DNA of 64,000 nt from an uncultured Flavobacteriaceae bacterium (lineage in GTDB: Bacteria > Bacteroidota > Bacteroidia > Flavobacteriales > Flavobacteriaceae), in the NCBI GenBank assembly GCA_947504035.1, contig CANNGA010000014.1:1-64000 (forward strand). The letters are read 5' to 3'. The translations under genes were made by a program, and so were the position numbers. Below the pieces are notes generated by a model that saw nothing but the letters and a program-made list of their open reading frames with translations, searched no databases and had not been told where the DNA came from. Every line of letters begins with the position of its first letter. The stretch's first letter is position 1. This document shows, piece by piece, positions 53,789 to 62,738 of the stretch.

Positions 53789-56700
53789 TTAAAATTCTAA
53801 TTGTAAACCTAGTATAAGTGTTTGTGGTCTTGGTGCTTCACCGCGATCTATGTTAGTACCTTGTAGTAAGCCATCTGCACCATAGAAAGGTGATATTTCT
53901 GGGTCTAAGCCATCATAATCTGTGAAGGTTAATAAGTTTTGACCTTGAACATATAGCCTAGCTTTACTCACAACACCTTTAAATGTATTATTCAACAAGG
54001 GCGCTGGTAATGAATAGCCTAAAGTTACGTTTCTAAGTCTTACAAAGGACGCATCTTGGATGTAACGTGTAGAAATAAAGTTATTAGGGTTACCACCTTC
54101 AAACCTAAATCGAGGCACATCTGTGATATCTCCTGGGTTTTGCCAGCGTCTTAAAACCTCTACACCGTGATTGGTTACGTTTTCTTGTCCTTGTAAAAAC
54201 CATATATTAGAATTTAATGCATCTACACCATAAACACCATTGAATAATAAACTTATATCAAAGTTTTTATATTCTGCTTTGATGTTAGCAGCAAATGTAA
54301 AATCTGGATTTGGGTCTCCAATGACAAAACGATCTCTATCATCAATATCTCCATCACCATTAACATCTCTGTAGCGTACATCTCCAGGTTGTACAGTTAA
54401 GACTTGTCCAGATTCTGGGTCTAAGTTGTCAGCTCCTAAATGGTCTATGATTTCTTGTTCATCAGCATAAACACCTTCAAATTCTAAACCAAAGAAGTGA
54501 AATATAGGTTCTCCTGGCGCTAAACGGCTTAATTGCTCTGAAAAAGGCGGATTAAAAGAAGCTTGTCGTAATTGTTGTGTAATAGAACCTAAGGAGCGTA
54601 CTTCACTTTTAGAGTTGGAGACATTACCCCAGAAACTCCATTTAAAATCGCCTTCATAATCGTTATATCCTAAAGTAAGTTCAAGACCGCTAACTTCAAC
54701 ATCTCCCACATTTTTTGGAACAACAACACCGTTTATTTTCTCTCCTGGGATTCCTGCAGATGGTCTTTGTGCTTCTCCTACGATTAGACCATCACTGGCA
54801 TTATTAAAATAATCGGCGGCAAAAGTGACTTTATTATTCCATAAACCTATTTCGAAGCCATAATTCTGGTTGATACCTCTTTCCCAAACCAAATCACGAT
54901 TGTTTGCACCAACAACAGAAAAACCGTTTTCAGTAATACCATTTATAGGAAAATTAAAGCCAGAACCAACAGCAGGCGTAAATTGATTAACGCGATTAAA
55001 GCGGTTTGGTAATCGATTATTACCTGTTATACCATAACTGGCCTTAAATTTTAAATTATTAATGACATCATTATCTTGAAGGAAACTTTCATTAGAAGCA
55101 ACCCAACCAAGAGATCCACCAGGGAACCAACCTACACTATTTTCTGGGGCAAATAAACTAGACTTATCTCTACGTATAGAGGCTTGTAGTAAATATTTAC
55201 CTTTATAGTTGTAGTTTAAACGCCCTAAATAAGAAACTAAGTTTATAGGAATCGTTCTACTATCCGAAAATCCATTTTGTACCTCTGGAATTTCAGAAGT
55301 AATGTCTGTAGAAAGGTCACCACTTAAAACTTCAAATGTCCTGTTTTGCTCTTCAGCAACTAAGGTTAGATCGAAATTGTGTCCTGCAAATGATTTATTG
55401 TAGTTAAGTGTATTGGTTAATATCGTTGATATATCATTTGTACGGCTCTTAGATACTACAGTATTCGCTTGGTTAAATTGTCCACTTGTTGCAAAAGCTC
55501 TAGAGATATCATCTTGAAAACTATAGGTCGCATCTAAACCAAATTGAGATCTAAAGGTTAAACCTTTAAAAATTTTGAATTCTGCATATAAACTTCCAAT
55601 AAGTGACGTAGCTCTATTTAAATTATCCTCAGTATCTTGTACTCTAACTTGGTTTCTAGAGTTGTTAACATCTCCATCATTAGGTGATCCAAAGGTGCCG
55701 TTGGCATTACGAATAGGAATATATGGCGCCGCTGCAATAATATTGTAAAGCGGTACACGTCCTCCACTTACTTCAGGCGCTATGGTTTCTGTGTAACCAT
55801 AAGCAAAAGTTTCTCCTAACTTGAAAAAGTCATTTATTTTTGCTTCTGCATTGGCATTGAAGGTGTAGCGTTTAAAGTTCGTGTCTATATAGATACCATC
55901 TTGATCGAATGCAGAGAATGCAAAATTATACTTGGCTTTTTCTGTTCCACCATTAGCACCAAAGTTATAATTTGTTAAAAGTGCAGTTCTAAATAAGGCA
56001 TCTTGCCAATCAGTTTCTATACCATTACCATTAAATAGTGGATTGTCATTTATGACACCAATTTCGGTACCACCTTGTTGTTGCGCATTTATTTCTCTAA
56101 TGTATTGTACATATTGTTCTGTATTTAGCAAATTGTACCTCTCATTAGAACGTTGGAAGCCTGTATAGGTGCCAAATTTAAATGATGTTTTACCTACAAC
56201 ACCTTTTTTGGTGGTGATAATAATAACACCATTAGAACCTCTAGAGCCATAAATAGCTGCCGCCGCTGCATCTTTTAAAACATCTATTTTTTCGATGTTA
56301 TTGGGGTCTATACTATTTATACTACCTGTAAAAACGCCATCAACAACATATAAAGGCTCGCCATCTCCAAAGGTGTTCAACCCTCTAATAGCGACTAAAG
56401 TTCTTGATCCTGGAGAGCCACCGCTCGTAATGTTAACACCAGCAGCTCTACCTTGCAATGTTTGGGCAATATCTGCCGCAGGAATTTCACTAATTTCTTC
56501 TGATTTTACAGATGAAATGGCAGTAGTAAGATTGGATCTTTTTTGAGTACCATATCCAACTACAACAACTTCATCTAAAGTGGCTATATCTTCGTCTAAA
56601 ACGATATTAACGACTTCTTTTCCTGCCACAGGAATTTCTTGTGTAAGGAAGCCTATATAGCTAACGACTAAAATAGCGTTTTCGGATAGGTTTTGAATTT

Positions 56701-56878
56701 TGTACTTACCATCAAAATCTGTAGTAACACCGTTGGATGTGCCTTTCTCTATTATACTGGCACCAGGTAGCGGATTAGTGCCATCAGAAATTATACCGGT
56801 TACGGATTGGGAAAACACCGTACTGGTAAAAATAAAGACTACAACAAAGCGCAGTTTTTTTAAAAAATACATTGTCAT
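53789..56878 (-). CDS. SusC/RagA family TonB-linked outer-membrane transporter
   Basis: A 1029-residue outer-membrane porin. After the signal peptide is a carboxypeptidase-D-like domain (GIISDGTNPLPGASIIEKG), the TonB-box region LDEVVVVGYGTQKRSNLTTA, a plug with LQGRAAGVNITSGGSPGS and ALAIRGLNTFGDGEPLYVVDG-type sequence, and a C-terminal beta-barrel ending TLILGLQLEF. It would take up glucan oligosaccharides with energy from TonB. It is the first gene after an inverted repeat and a -7-like box, so expression of the PUL core likely starts here. Confidence 0.96.
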   Translation of the reverse strand: MTMYFLKKLRFVVVFIFTSTVFSQSVTGIISDGTNPLPGASIIEKGTSNGVTTDFDGKYKIQNLSENAILVVSYIGFLTQEIPVAGKEVVNIVLDEDIATLDEVVVVGYGTQKRSNLTTAISSVKSEEISEIPAADIAQTLQGRAAGVNITSGGSPGSRTLVAIRGLNTFGDGEPLYVVDGVFTGSINSIDPNNIEKIDVLKDAAAAAIYGSRGSNGVIIITTKKGVVGKTSFKFGTYTGFQRSNERYNLLNTEQYVQYIREINAQQQGGTEIGVINDNPLFNGNGIETDWQDALFRTALLTNYNFGANGGTEKAKYNFAFSAFDQDGIYIDTNFKRYTFNANAEAKINDFFKLGETFAYGYTETIAPEVSGGRVPLYNIIAAAPYIPIRNANGTFGSPNDGDVNNSRNQVRVQDTEDNLNRATSLIGSLYAEFKIFKGLTFRSQFGLDATYSFQDDISRAFATSGQFNQANTVVSKSRTNDISTILTNTLNYNKSFAGHNFDLTLVAEEQNRTFEVLSGDLSTDITSEIPEVQNGFSDSRTIPINLVSYLGRLNYNYKGKYLLQASIRRDKSSLFAPENSVGWFPGGSLGWVASNESFLQDNDVINNLKFKASYGITGNNRLPNRFNRVNQFTPAVGSGFNFPINGITENGFSVVGANNRDLVWERGINQNYGFEIGLWNNKVTFAADYFNNASDGLIVGEAQRPSAGIPGEKINGVVVPKNVGDVEVSGLELTLGYNDYEGDFKWSFWGNVSNSKSEVRSLGSITQQLRQASFNPPFSEQLSRLAPGEPIFHFFGLEFEGVYADEQEIIDHLGADNLDPESGQVLTVQPGDVRYRDVNGDGDIDDRDRFVIGDPNPDFTFAANIKAEYKNFDISLLFNGVYGVDALNSNIWFLQGQENVTNHGVEVLRRWQNPGDITDVPRFRFEGGNPNNFISTRYIQDASFVRLRNVTLGYSLPAPLLNNTFKGVVSKARLYVQGQNLLTFTDYDGLDPEISPFYGADGLLQGTNIDRGEAPRPQTLILGLQLEF

Positions 56879-56937
56879 AAATGTTGAGTTTAATTAGTTA
56901 TAGTTAATATTTGTGTTAAAGTTTATTATGAGTTCTT

Positions 56938-56945
56938 CAAATTTA
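56938..56945 (-). promoter_or_regulatory. Putative susC promoter -7 box
   Basis: TAAATTTG on the minus strand matches the Bacteroidota TAnnTTTG consensus. It predicts a leader of about 50 nt before the susC ATG at 56878. A good -33 match is not seen, which fits a promoter needing an activator such as the HTCS. Confidence 0.45.
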
Positions 56946-57169
56946 CCTGCTGATTAGAGTTTTGATCTAAAAGAATTGAAGCAATAACTGGTATTTTTGA
57001 TGCAAATGTAATACTAAGCATATGAAAAGTAGGTTTTTTTAACATTTGAAAGTGCTTTTGAGAGGTTAAGGCTACTAGGTGTGCTTGGGTTTAGTTTGTA
57101 ATAACTAATTCAAGTTTTATTGAAGAATAGTACTGTATTTAGTGTGAGATTTAGCGTTCTTGATTTTGG

Positions 57170-57208
57170 GGCTACACTTAAAACTAAGGATTAGTTTTAA
57201 GTGTAGCC
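57170..57208. other. 39-bp perfect hairpin between HTCS and susC
   Basis: GGCTACACTTAAAACTAA (57170-57187) and its exact complement (57191-57208) enclose a 3-nt loop. Without a T-run on either side, it could be a processing or termination structure for the HTCS transcript, or a two-fold binding site for the HTCS AraC-type domain. Confidence 0.6.
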
Positions 57209-57326
57209 TTATTAAATGGTTTTAGAGCGTACAGTACAAAACATATAGCGCTCCTTCTAAAACCTATGAGGTCTAGAATAGACATGATTTTTAAAAGAAA
57301 TAGAATCGTGCTGTAAAATTTTAACC

Positions 57327-60300
57327 CTATTTCATAGAATCAGTAGGAAGGTAGCCGTATTCAGATTTAAAACATTTTGTAAAATAAGAAGGAGAAGAAA
57401 ACCCGATTTTATACGTCACTTCATTTACGTTATAATTTCCTGTTTTTAAAAGTTGTTTAGCCTTTTCTAATCTAATTTTCCGAATAAGTTCGTTCGCAGA
57501 AATCCCTGTTAATGCTTTAATTTTTCTGTAAAATTGACTTCGACTTAAGTTAAATTCACTAGAAAGTATTTCTACACCAAGATTAGTGTCGCTAATGTTT
57601 GAACCAATAAAATCTAAAACTTTTTCAATAAAGGTTTTATCTAAAGGGGTTGTTTGTGTTTTAGTGCCATTGGCAATAAAACCTGCGTTATATTTATCAA
57701 ATAGCAACTGCCTGCTTGTGAGTAGCTGAGAAAGTGTAGATTTTAGAATCCCCATGTCGAAAGGCTTGTTTAAATAAGCATCTGCACCAGAGTTTATGCC
57801 TTTTATTTTTTCCTCGGTCATAACTTTAGATGTGAGCATGAGTAAAGGAATATGACTTGTCTTTACATTTGTTTTTATGTTACGACAAAGTTCATAGCCA
57901 TCCATGACTGGCATAACCACATCTGTGAGAATGATATTAGGCGTTTCTGTTTCGGCGATTTTAAAACCAGAGGCTCCATTTTCGGCAGTAAAAACAGTAT
58001 AACTGCTTTTTAATTCGTTTTTAAGGTAATCTCTAAGTTCTATATTGTCTTCTACAATAAGTACAGAATGTTCTTTTTTTACTAAAGCATATTCTTCTGT
58101 TTCTGGAATCGTACTTAAGGAATCTTCTGGTGTATGGATTGTTTTTGAAAAACTAGGTTTTTGTATGTCTTCAGGAATGGAAATATCTACAATTTCTTCG
58201 TTGGTATACTGTGATTTTCCAATAGGAAAACTGATGATAAACGTAGTGCCTTTTCCAATAATACTCTTAACATTAATTTTTCCCTTGTTAAGCTTTGTAA
58301 AACTCTTAACCATTTCTAAGCCTATACCTGTGCTGCCATAATAGTCTTTATTGTCTTTGCCAACTTGATAAAAACGTTTAAAAATATTTTTGTATTCTTT
58401 TTGATCTAATCCAGGGCCGGTGTCAGATATAGATATGTCTATTGTATTAGATAGTTCGACGTCTTCAGCTCCAGCAATTTCTCTTATTTTTATCACGACA
58501 CTAATTTTACCTTTATCGGGTGTTATTTTAAAAGCATTGGATAATATATTGAAAAGAATTTTTTCTAACATGCCTGGGTCAATCCATGTTTTTAAACTGC
58601 TTATAGAGGTTTGAAAGGTAATGTCTATATGACGTTGCCTAGCTTCTTCTTCAAAATAGACTAAAACATCTTGAACTTTAGAAATAATGTCTATTTCTTT
58701 AGCTTGTACTAAAATTTTGTTGAGTTGTAACTTTCTAAAATCCATTAATTCATTAATTAAACGCGACAGTCTGTCTGCATTTTTACGAATAATATTATGC
58801 TTGTGTTTAACCGTTTCGGGTAAATCTAAAGCCTCGTTTTTGATGATATCTTCTAATGGATTTATAATAAGAGTTAGAGGAGTTCTAAATTCGTGCGATA
58901 TGTTTGTGAAAAACTGAAGTTTCTTTTTGTTTAAGTGTTCTTCCTGTAGTCGCTTTTCACGTTCAAATTCTATGAGTTGGCGTTGTTGGAACCGTGTTTT
59001 TAAAAATTTACTAATTAAAAATAGAGCTGCTAAAAAAAGGAGCAATGCACCAATATATGCAGGTATACTTTTCCACCATGGCGGTAAAATACTAATTTGT
59101 AATTCTAAAGGTTGCGCGGTCCAAACCCCATCGTTATTGGCCGCCTTAAGTTTAAAGATATATTCCCCTTGTGGTAAGTTGGTATAAGTAGCACTTGTAG
59201 CATTGCCAACATAATTCCAGCTCTTGTCAAACCCTTCTAGCTTGTAAGAGTATTGGTTTTTTTTAGGTAATGTGTAGCTAATACTGCCATAAGACAATGT
59301 AAAAACAGATTGATTATGTTTTAATGTGATTTTTTGGGTTTGTGAAATGACTTTTTTTAAAGGGGATTTTTCGTCATTTATTTTAATATTTTTATTGAAT
59401 AGTTTTAGAGCCGAGAGGTATAGTTTTGGGGGAATAGCATTGGTCTCTATGCTTTTAGGGTTAAAATAATTGATCCCAGAATAGCCTCCAAAATAGAGGT
59501 GTCCTTCTTTATTCTTTAACACGGCGCCATTATTGAAATAGTTATCCATTAAGCCATCTTCAATAGTATAATTTATAGCTTTTTTTAGTTGTAAATTTAA
59601 ATGGGTAATACCAGAAATACCACTTACCCATAAGGCGTTAGTATCATCTTCTATAATACTGTTTACAGAGGTTTCTGTAAATCCTTCGAAATTTGCGTAG
59701 GATGTAAATGTGTCCGTTGTTTTATCATAAGAAAAAAGCCCTCCACCATTGGTGCCCACCCAAACGGTATTATCATTAGATTGGTAAATGGAAAGTATAT
59801 CGTGGATACTAGGATGGTTTTTTGTGATTTTGGCCATGGCTTCTCGCATGGATTTTAGTTTAAAAGCACCACTAGCCATTAATTCTATTTGATAGAGTCC
59901 GCTAGTAGTACCCATCCATATATAATCATTACGGTCTGCCATTACGACTTTAACATCCGAATTTGTTAAGTGGTAATCTATGAAAGGTTTTGAATCGCAA
60001 CGAAAAAAAGTATCGGTATCAGGATCGTAATAATGTAGCCCTTTTAAGAATGAGCCTATCCAAATTTTACCATTAGAGTCTTCAGTAAAGCTTACAATAC
60101 CATTAGAGGCTAATGTTTCGTTGGTATTTTCGCGATTGTAATTGATAAAGCGTTTTGTGCCTTTTTTTAGAAGATAGATGCCTTTGTCCCAAGTGCCTAC
60201 CCATACATTTTCTTTGCTGTCAATGAAGACGGTTTGTATAGATTCACTATCTAAGCCTTTGTAATGGGAGTGTGGAGACCCATTAATATGTTCAAATACA

Positions 60301-61481
60301 TTCGTCTTAGGTTTGTAAATGTCTAAGCCACCCGTTACACCAATCCAATACCACCCTCTTCGGTCTTGTTTTATAGCAGCTACCGATTGCCCTTGTAGTG
60401 AGTTGTTGTTATTCGTGAGATTTTGTATGGAGTAGAATTTATTACGGTAATTATCATGAATACCAATACCTCTATTGTAATAGCCTACCCATAATCTATT
60501 TTGGTGGTCTACATAGAGTGACCAAATAGAATTGGAGTCTATGCTTTTAGAATCATATAATTTATGGGTATACTTTTTAAGAATTTTACCATTAGGATCT
60601 AAAACGAATAAGCCGTCATTCTCACTGCCTACCAAAATCTTGTTTTTAAAAATGGATAGTGATAATATTTTTTTGTCTGTAATAGGTTTTACTTCTATTT
60701 TAAGGTTGTGTTCTAGAGTAGAGAATTTGTAGATGCCTTGGTTTTCAGTACCTGCCCAGAGGTTGTCATCATTATCAAAAATAACAGTTTCGATATAGGT
60801 TTCTAAAAGATGTTGTTGCGCTTTATTTGCTATAGTAATTTCCTCTAGAGTGTTATACTTAGAATTGAGACGTCTTAAGCCTAAATTAGTCCCTGCGTAA
60901 ACAATACCGTTTTTAGATCTGCATAAATGATTTACAAATAAGTCGTCACTACTGTCATTTTCTATTTGAATGTCTGAAACTGTAAGGTCTTTTATAGATA
61001 GCTTTTTAATACCATCGTCGTAAGAGCCTATAATTAGGTTTTTATGAGCGTCTTCGATAAGAGATTTTACATTTATATTTTGAAGTGTATCCAGATGGTT
61101 TTTCTTTAAAATGATACGTTCAAAAACATCTAAATCACGATTATACTTGTTTAACCCAACATTAGTGCCTACCCAAAGGTTGTTTTCAGAATCGAGATAT
61201 GTGGTGTAAATTAAGTTGCTATTAAGAGAGGTGTCATCTAAAGCATCATAAGCATATGGATAGTAGTTGATACCATCGAAGCGGTATAATCCTGCGCCTC
61301 TGGTACCAATCCAAATGAAACCAGAGTTGTCTTCTGTTATAGAGGATATAGGCATTTTTGGAACACCTTTTTCTATAGTTACAAAACTTAAATTTTTAAG
61401 GTCTAACTCTTGACCAAAAACAGTACAAAAGCTTAGAAAAAGAATAAAAGTTAAAAGTCTCGTTTTTAAAAGTGAAAACAT
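57327..61481 (-). CDS. Hybrid two-component system sensor-regulator (HTCS)
   Basis: A 1384-residue single-protein sensor and activator. I start it at the ATG at 61481, where a signal peptide begins (LLTFILFLSFCTVFGQ); a frame upstream runs into the GH16 gene. The periplasmic half has Reg_prop beta-propeller repeats (TEDNSGFIWIGTRGAGLYRF and similar, ending in W-x-G-T) and a Y_Y_Y domain, then a membrane span at about 805-825. The cytoplasmic half has a histidine kinase with His863 (TNISHEFRTPL), ATPase boxes, a receiver with Asp1187 (ILTDVVMPVMDGYE) and an AraC-type HTH at about 1280-1384. It should bind the released oligosaccharide and activate the adjacent susCD operon. Confidence 0.96.
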   Translation of the reverse strand: MFSLLKTRLLTFILFLSFCTVFGQELDLKNLSFVTIEKGVPKMPISSITEDNSGFIWIGTRGAGLYRFDGINYYPYAYDALDDTSLNSNLIYTTYLDSENNLWVGTNVGLNKYNRDLDVFERIILKKNHLDTLQNINVKSLIEDAHKNLIIGSYDDGIKKLSIKDLTVSDIQIENDSSDDLFVNHLCRSKNGIVYAGTNLGLRRLNSKYNTLEEITIANKAQQHLLETYIETVIFDNDDNLWAGTENQGIYKFSTLEHNLKIEVKPITDKKILSLSIFKNKILVGSENDGLFVLDPNGKILKKYTHKLYDSKSIDSNSIWSLYVDHQNRLWVGYYNRGIGIHDNYRNKFYSIQNLTNNNNSLQGQSVAAIKQDRRGWYWIGVTGGLDIYKPKTNVFEHINGSPHSHYKGLDSESIQTVFIDSKENVWVGTWDKGIYLLKKGTKRFINYNRENTNETLASNGIVSFTEDSNGKIWIGSFLKGLHYYDPDTDTFFRCDSKPFIDYHLTNSDVKVVMADRNDYIWMGTTSGLYQIELMASGAFKLKSMREAMAKITKNHPSIHDILSIYQSNDNTVWVGTNGGGLFSYDKTTDTFTSYANFEGFTETSVNSIIEDDTNALWVSGISGITHLNLQLKKAINYTIEDGLMDNYFNNGAVLKNKEGHLYFGGYSGINYFNPKSIETNAIPPKLYLSALKLFNKNIKINDEKSPLKKVISQTQKITLKHNQSVFTLSYGSISYTLPKKNQYSYKLEGFDKSWNYVGNATSATYTNLPQGEYIFKLKAANNDGVWTAQPLELQISILPPWWKSIPAYIGALLLFLAALFLISKFLKTRFQQRQLIEFEREKRLQEEHLNKKKLQFFTNISHEFRTPLTLIINPLEDIIKNEALDLPETVKHKHNIIRKNADRLSRLINELMDFRKLQLNKILVQAKEIDIISKVQDVLVYFEEEARQRHIDITFQTSISSLKTWIDPGMLEKILFNILSNAFKITPDKGKISVVIKIREIAGAEDVELSNTIDISISDTGPGLDQKEYKNIFKRFYQVGKDNKDYYGSTGIGLEMVKSFTKLNKGKINVKSIIGKGTTFIISFPIGKSQYTNEEIVDISIPEDIQKPSFSKTIHTPEDSLSTIPETEEYALVKKEHSVLIVEDNIELRDYLKNELKSSYTVFTAENGASGFKIAETETPNIILTDVVMPVMDGYELCRNIKTNVKTSHIPLLMLTSKVMTEEKIKGINSGADAYLNKPFDMGILKSTLSQLLTSRQLLFDKYNAGFIANGTKTQTTPLDKTFIEKVLDFIGSNISDTNLGVEILSSEFNLSRSQFYRKIKALTGISANELIRKIRLEKAKQLLKTGNYNVNEVTYKIGFSSPSYFTKCFKSEYGYLPTDSMK

Positions 61482-61617
61482 ATATAATGTAGGTGTTATA
61501 CCTTTGTTACAACGTCTTAATAGTATTAAAAAAAGAGGTTGTATATTAATAAGGTTATAGTGTTTGGCAACGTTTAATTTTAAGCTTCTGTAAAGTTTCA
61601 ATAGTAGATTTATAATT

Positions 61618-62529
61618 TTATTTTTTGTAAACGCGTACCCAATCCACCTGCATGGTAGCGCTGCTAACAAATTGATTTTGACTTATACCTTCAAAAAATA
61701 CACCGCCTACAGCTAAATTGAGGGCTATTTGTTGTTTTTTGCCAAATAGTTCAGCCACAAAATTCTTAGAGTCTGCAATATAAGTATGCAGTAGCACATT
61801 ATCGAATAAAATGTCCAAACTATTGGCTTTCCATATCAATTCATAGGTGTGAAAATTGTCTGTAATATCTGTGTTAAGTTGATGGTTTTTAGCAGTGTCT
61901 TCGTCTTTTGTCAAAGGCATGTTAGGTGCTGTGCCATAAAAAATATTTGATTGAAAGGTTGTTCTGCGATTGCCTCTTGCTTCTAAGATGTCAATTTCAC
62001 CATTTGTAGGCCAAGGATCTGCATAGGTCCAAAAAGCAGGCCACATCCCAGTGCCTTCAGGAAGTTTAATACGTGAAACTATACGGTATTCGTTTTCACC
62101 TTCTATATTAGAAGGCCCAAATTGTGTTTTTGTTTCCAGTCTACCAGATACATAATTAAAATCTTTTGGCGTTGTGTTAAATGGGGTGGTCGCACCAGTA
62201 GCAGATTTACGTTCTGCAGTTATGGTTAATAGTCCATTTTCTAAAGTTAACTGTTCTGTAGTGTATAGTTGAATTTCATTGTTAAAAGCGCCGCCTTGCC
62301 AAATATTCCATTGGTCTAAATTGGTATTAAACTCGTCTTCGAAAACGAGTTCCCAAGCACCGTCGGTTTCTGAAGTTTCTGGAGTCTCAGGTGCTTCTGT
62401 TATTTTTGGAGTCTCAGGTGTTTCTCGTTCTGTTCTTAAGAGGTCTTCTTGATCTTTAGTGCTTGAACATGCGAGAGCGTTCAATGCAAAACAGAGTAGG
62501 GTTAGTCTTTTGATAAAAGCAATTTTCAT
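61618..62529 (-). CDS. GH16 beta-glucanase lipoprotein (laminarinase-like)
   Basis: A 303-residue lipoprotein (Cys21 after LNALA) with a Pro/Glu/Thr-rich linker (residues 35-57). The GH16 catalytic motif GEIDILEARG (177-186) gives nucleophile Glu178 and acid/base Glu183 in the ExDxxE form of laminarinases, agarases and related enzymes. Other GH16 features are GMWPAFWTYAD, FHTYELIWKANSLDILFDN and the final VDWVRVYKK. With a GH3 and SusCD in the same locus, beta-1,3-glucan (laminarin) is the likeliest substrate. It lies on the same strand as the HTCS, with a 136-nt gap between the two genes. Confidence 0.93.
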   Translation of the reverse strand: MKIAFIKRLTLLCFALNALACSSTKDQEDLLRTERETPETPKITEAPETPETSETDGAWELVFEDEFNTNLDQWNIWQGGAFNNEIQLYTTEQLTLENGLLTITAERKSATGATTPFNTTPKDFNYVSGRLETKTQFGPSNIEGENEYRIVSRIKLPEGTGMWPAFWTYADPWPTNGEIDILEARGNRRTTFQSNIFYGTAPNMPLTKDEDTAKNHQLNTDITDNFHTYELIWKANSLDILFDNVLLHTYIADSKNFVAELFGKKQQIALNLAVGGVFFEGISQNQFVSSATMQVDWVRVYKK

Positions 62530-62738
62530 TAGAGTATCATGTTCTATTGTAGAGTAGTAAATATAATTAGTATTGTGTCTTTATGTAAAATAGAGATGTG
62601 ATAAAAATGATGCAATTTAAAAACGCATGGTGCATCATAAGCATTAAATAGCATTGTAGCCTTTTAGTTCATAGGGTTTTAGTCGTGGAATAGAAATGTA
62701 TAAAGCAAAGTTTGGGGCATCGTCTTTTTAAAATACTG

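Larger units (their letters stand above)
56879..57326. other. 448-bp susC leader and HTCS downstream region
   Basis: Holds a -7-like box for susC at 56938-56945 and an 18-bp perfect hairpin at 57170-57208. Nothing else is recognisable; no open frame looks like a gene. The HTCS would bind in this region to activate susC. Confidence 0.6.

Noticed and set aside
61482-61670. N-terminal extension of the HTCS frame into the GH16 gene
   Set aside because: The extension adds 63 residues without a signal peptide and overlaps the 3' end of GH16. The ATG at 61481 begins a clean signal peptide.
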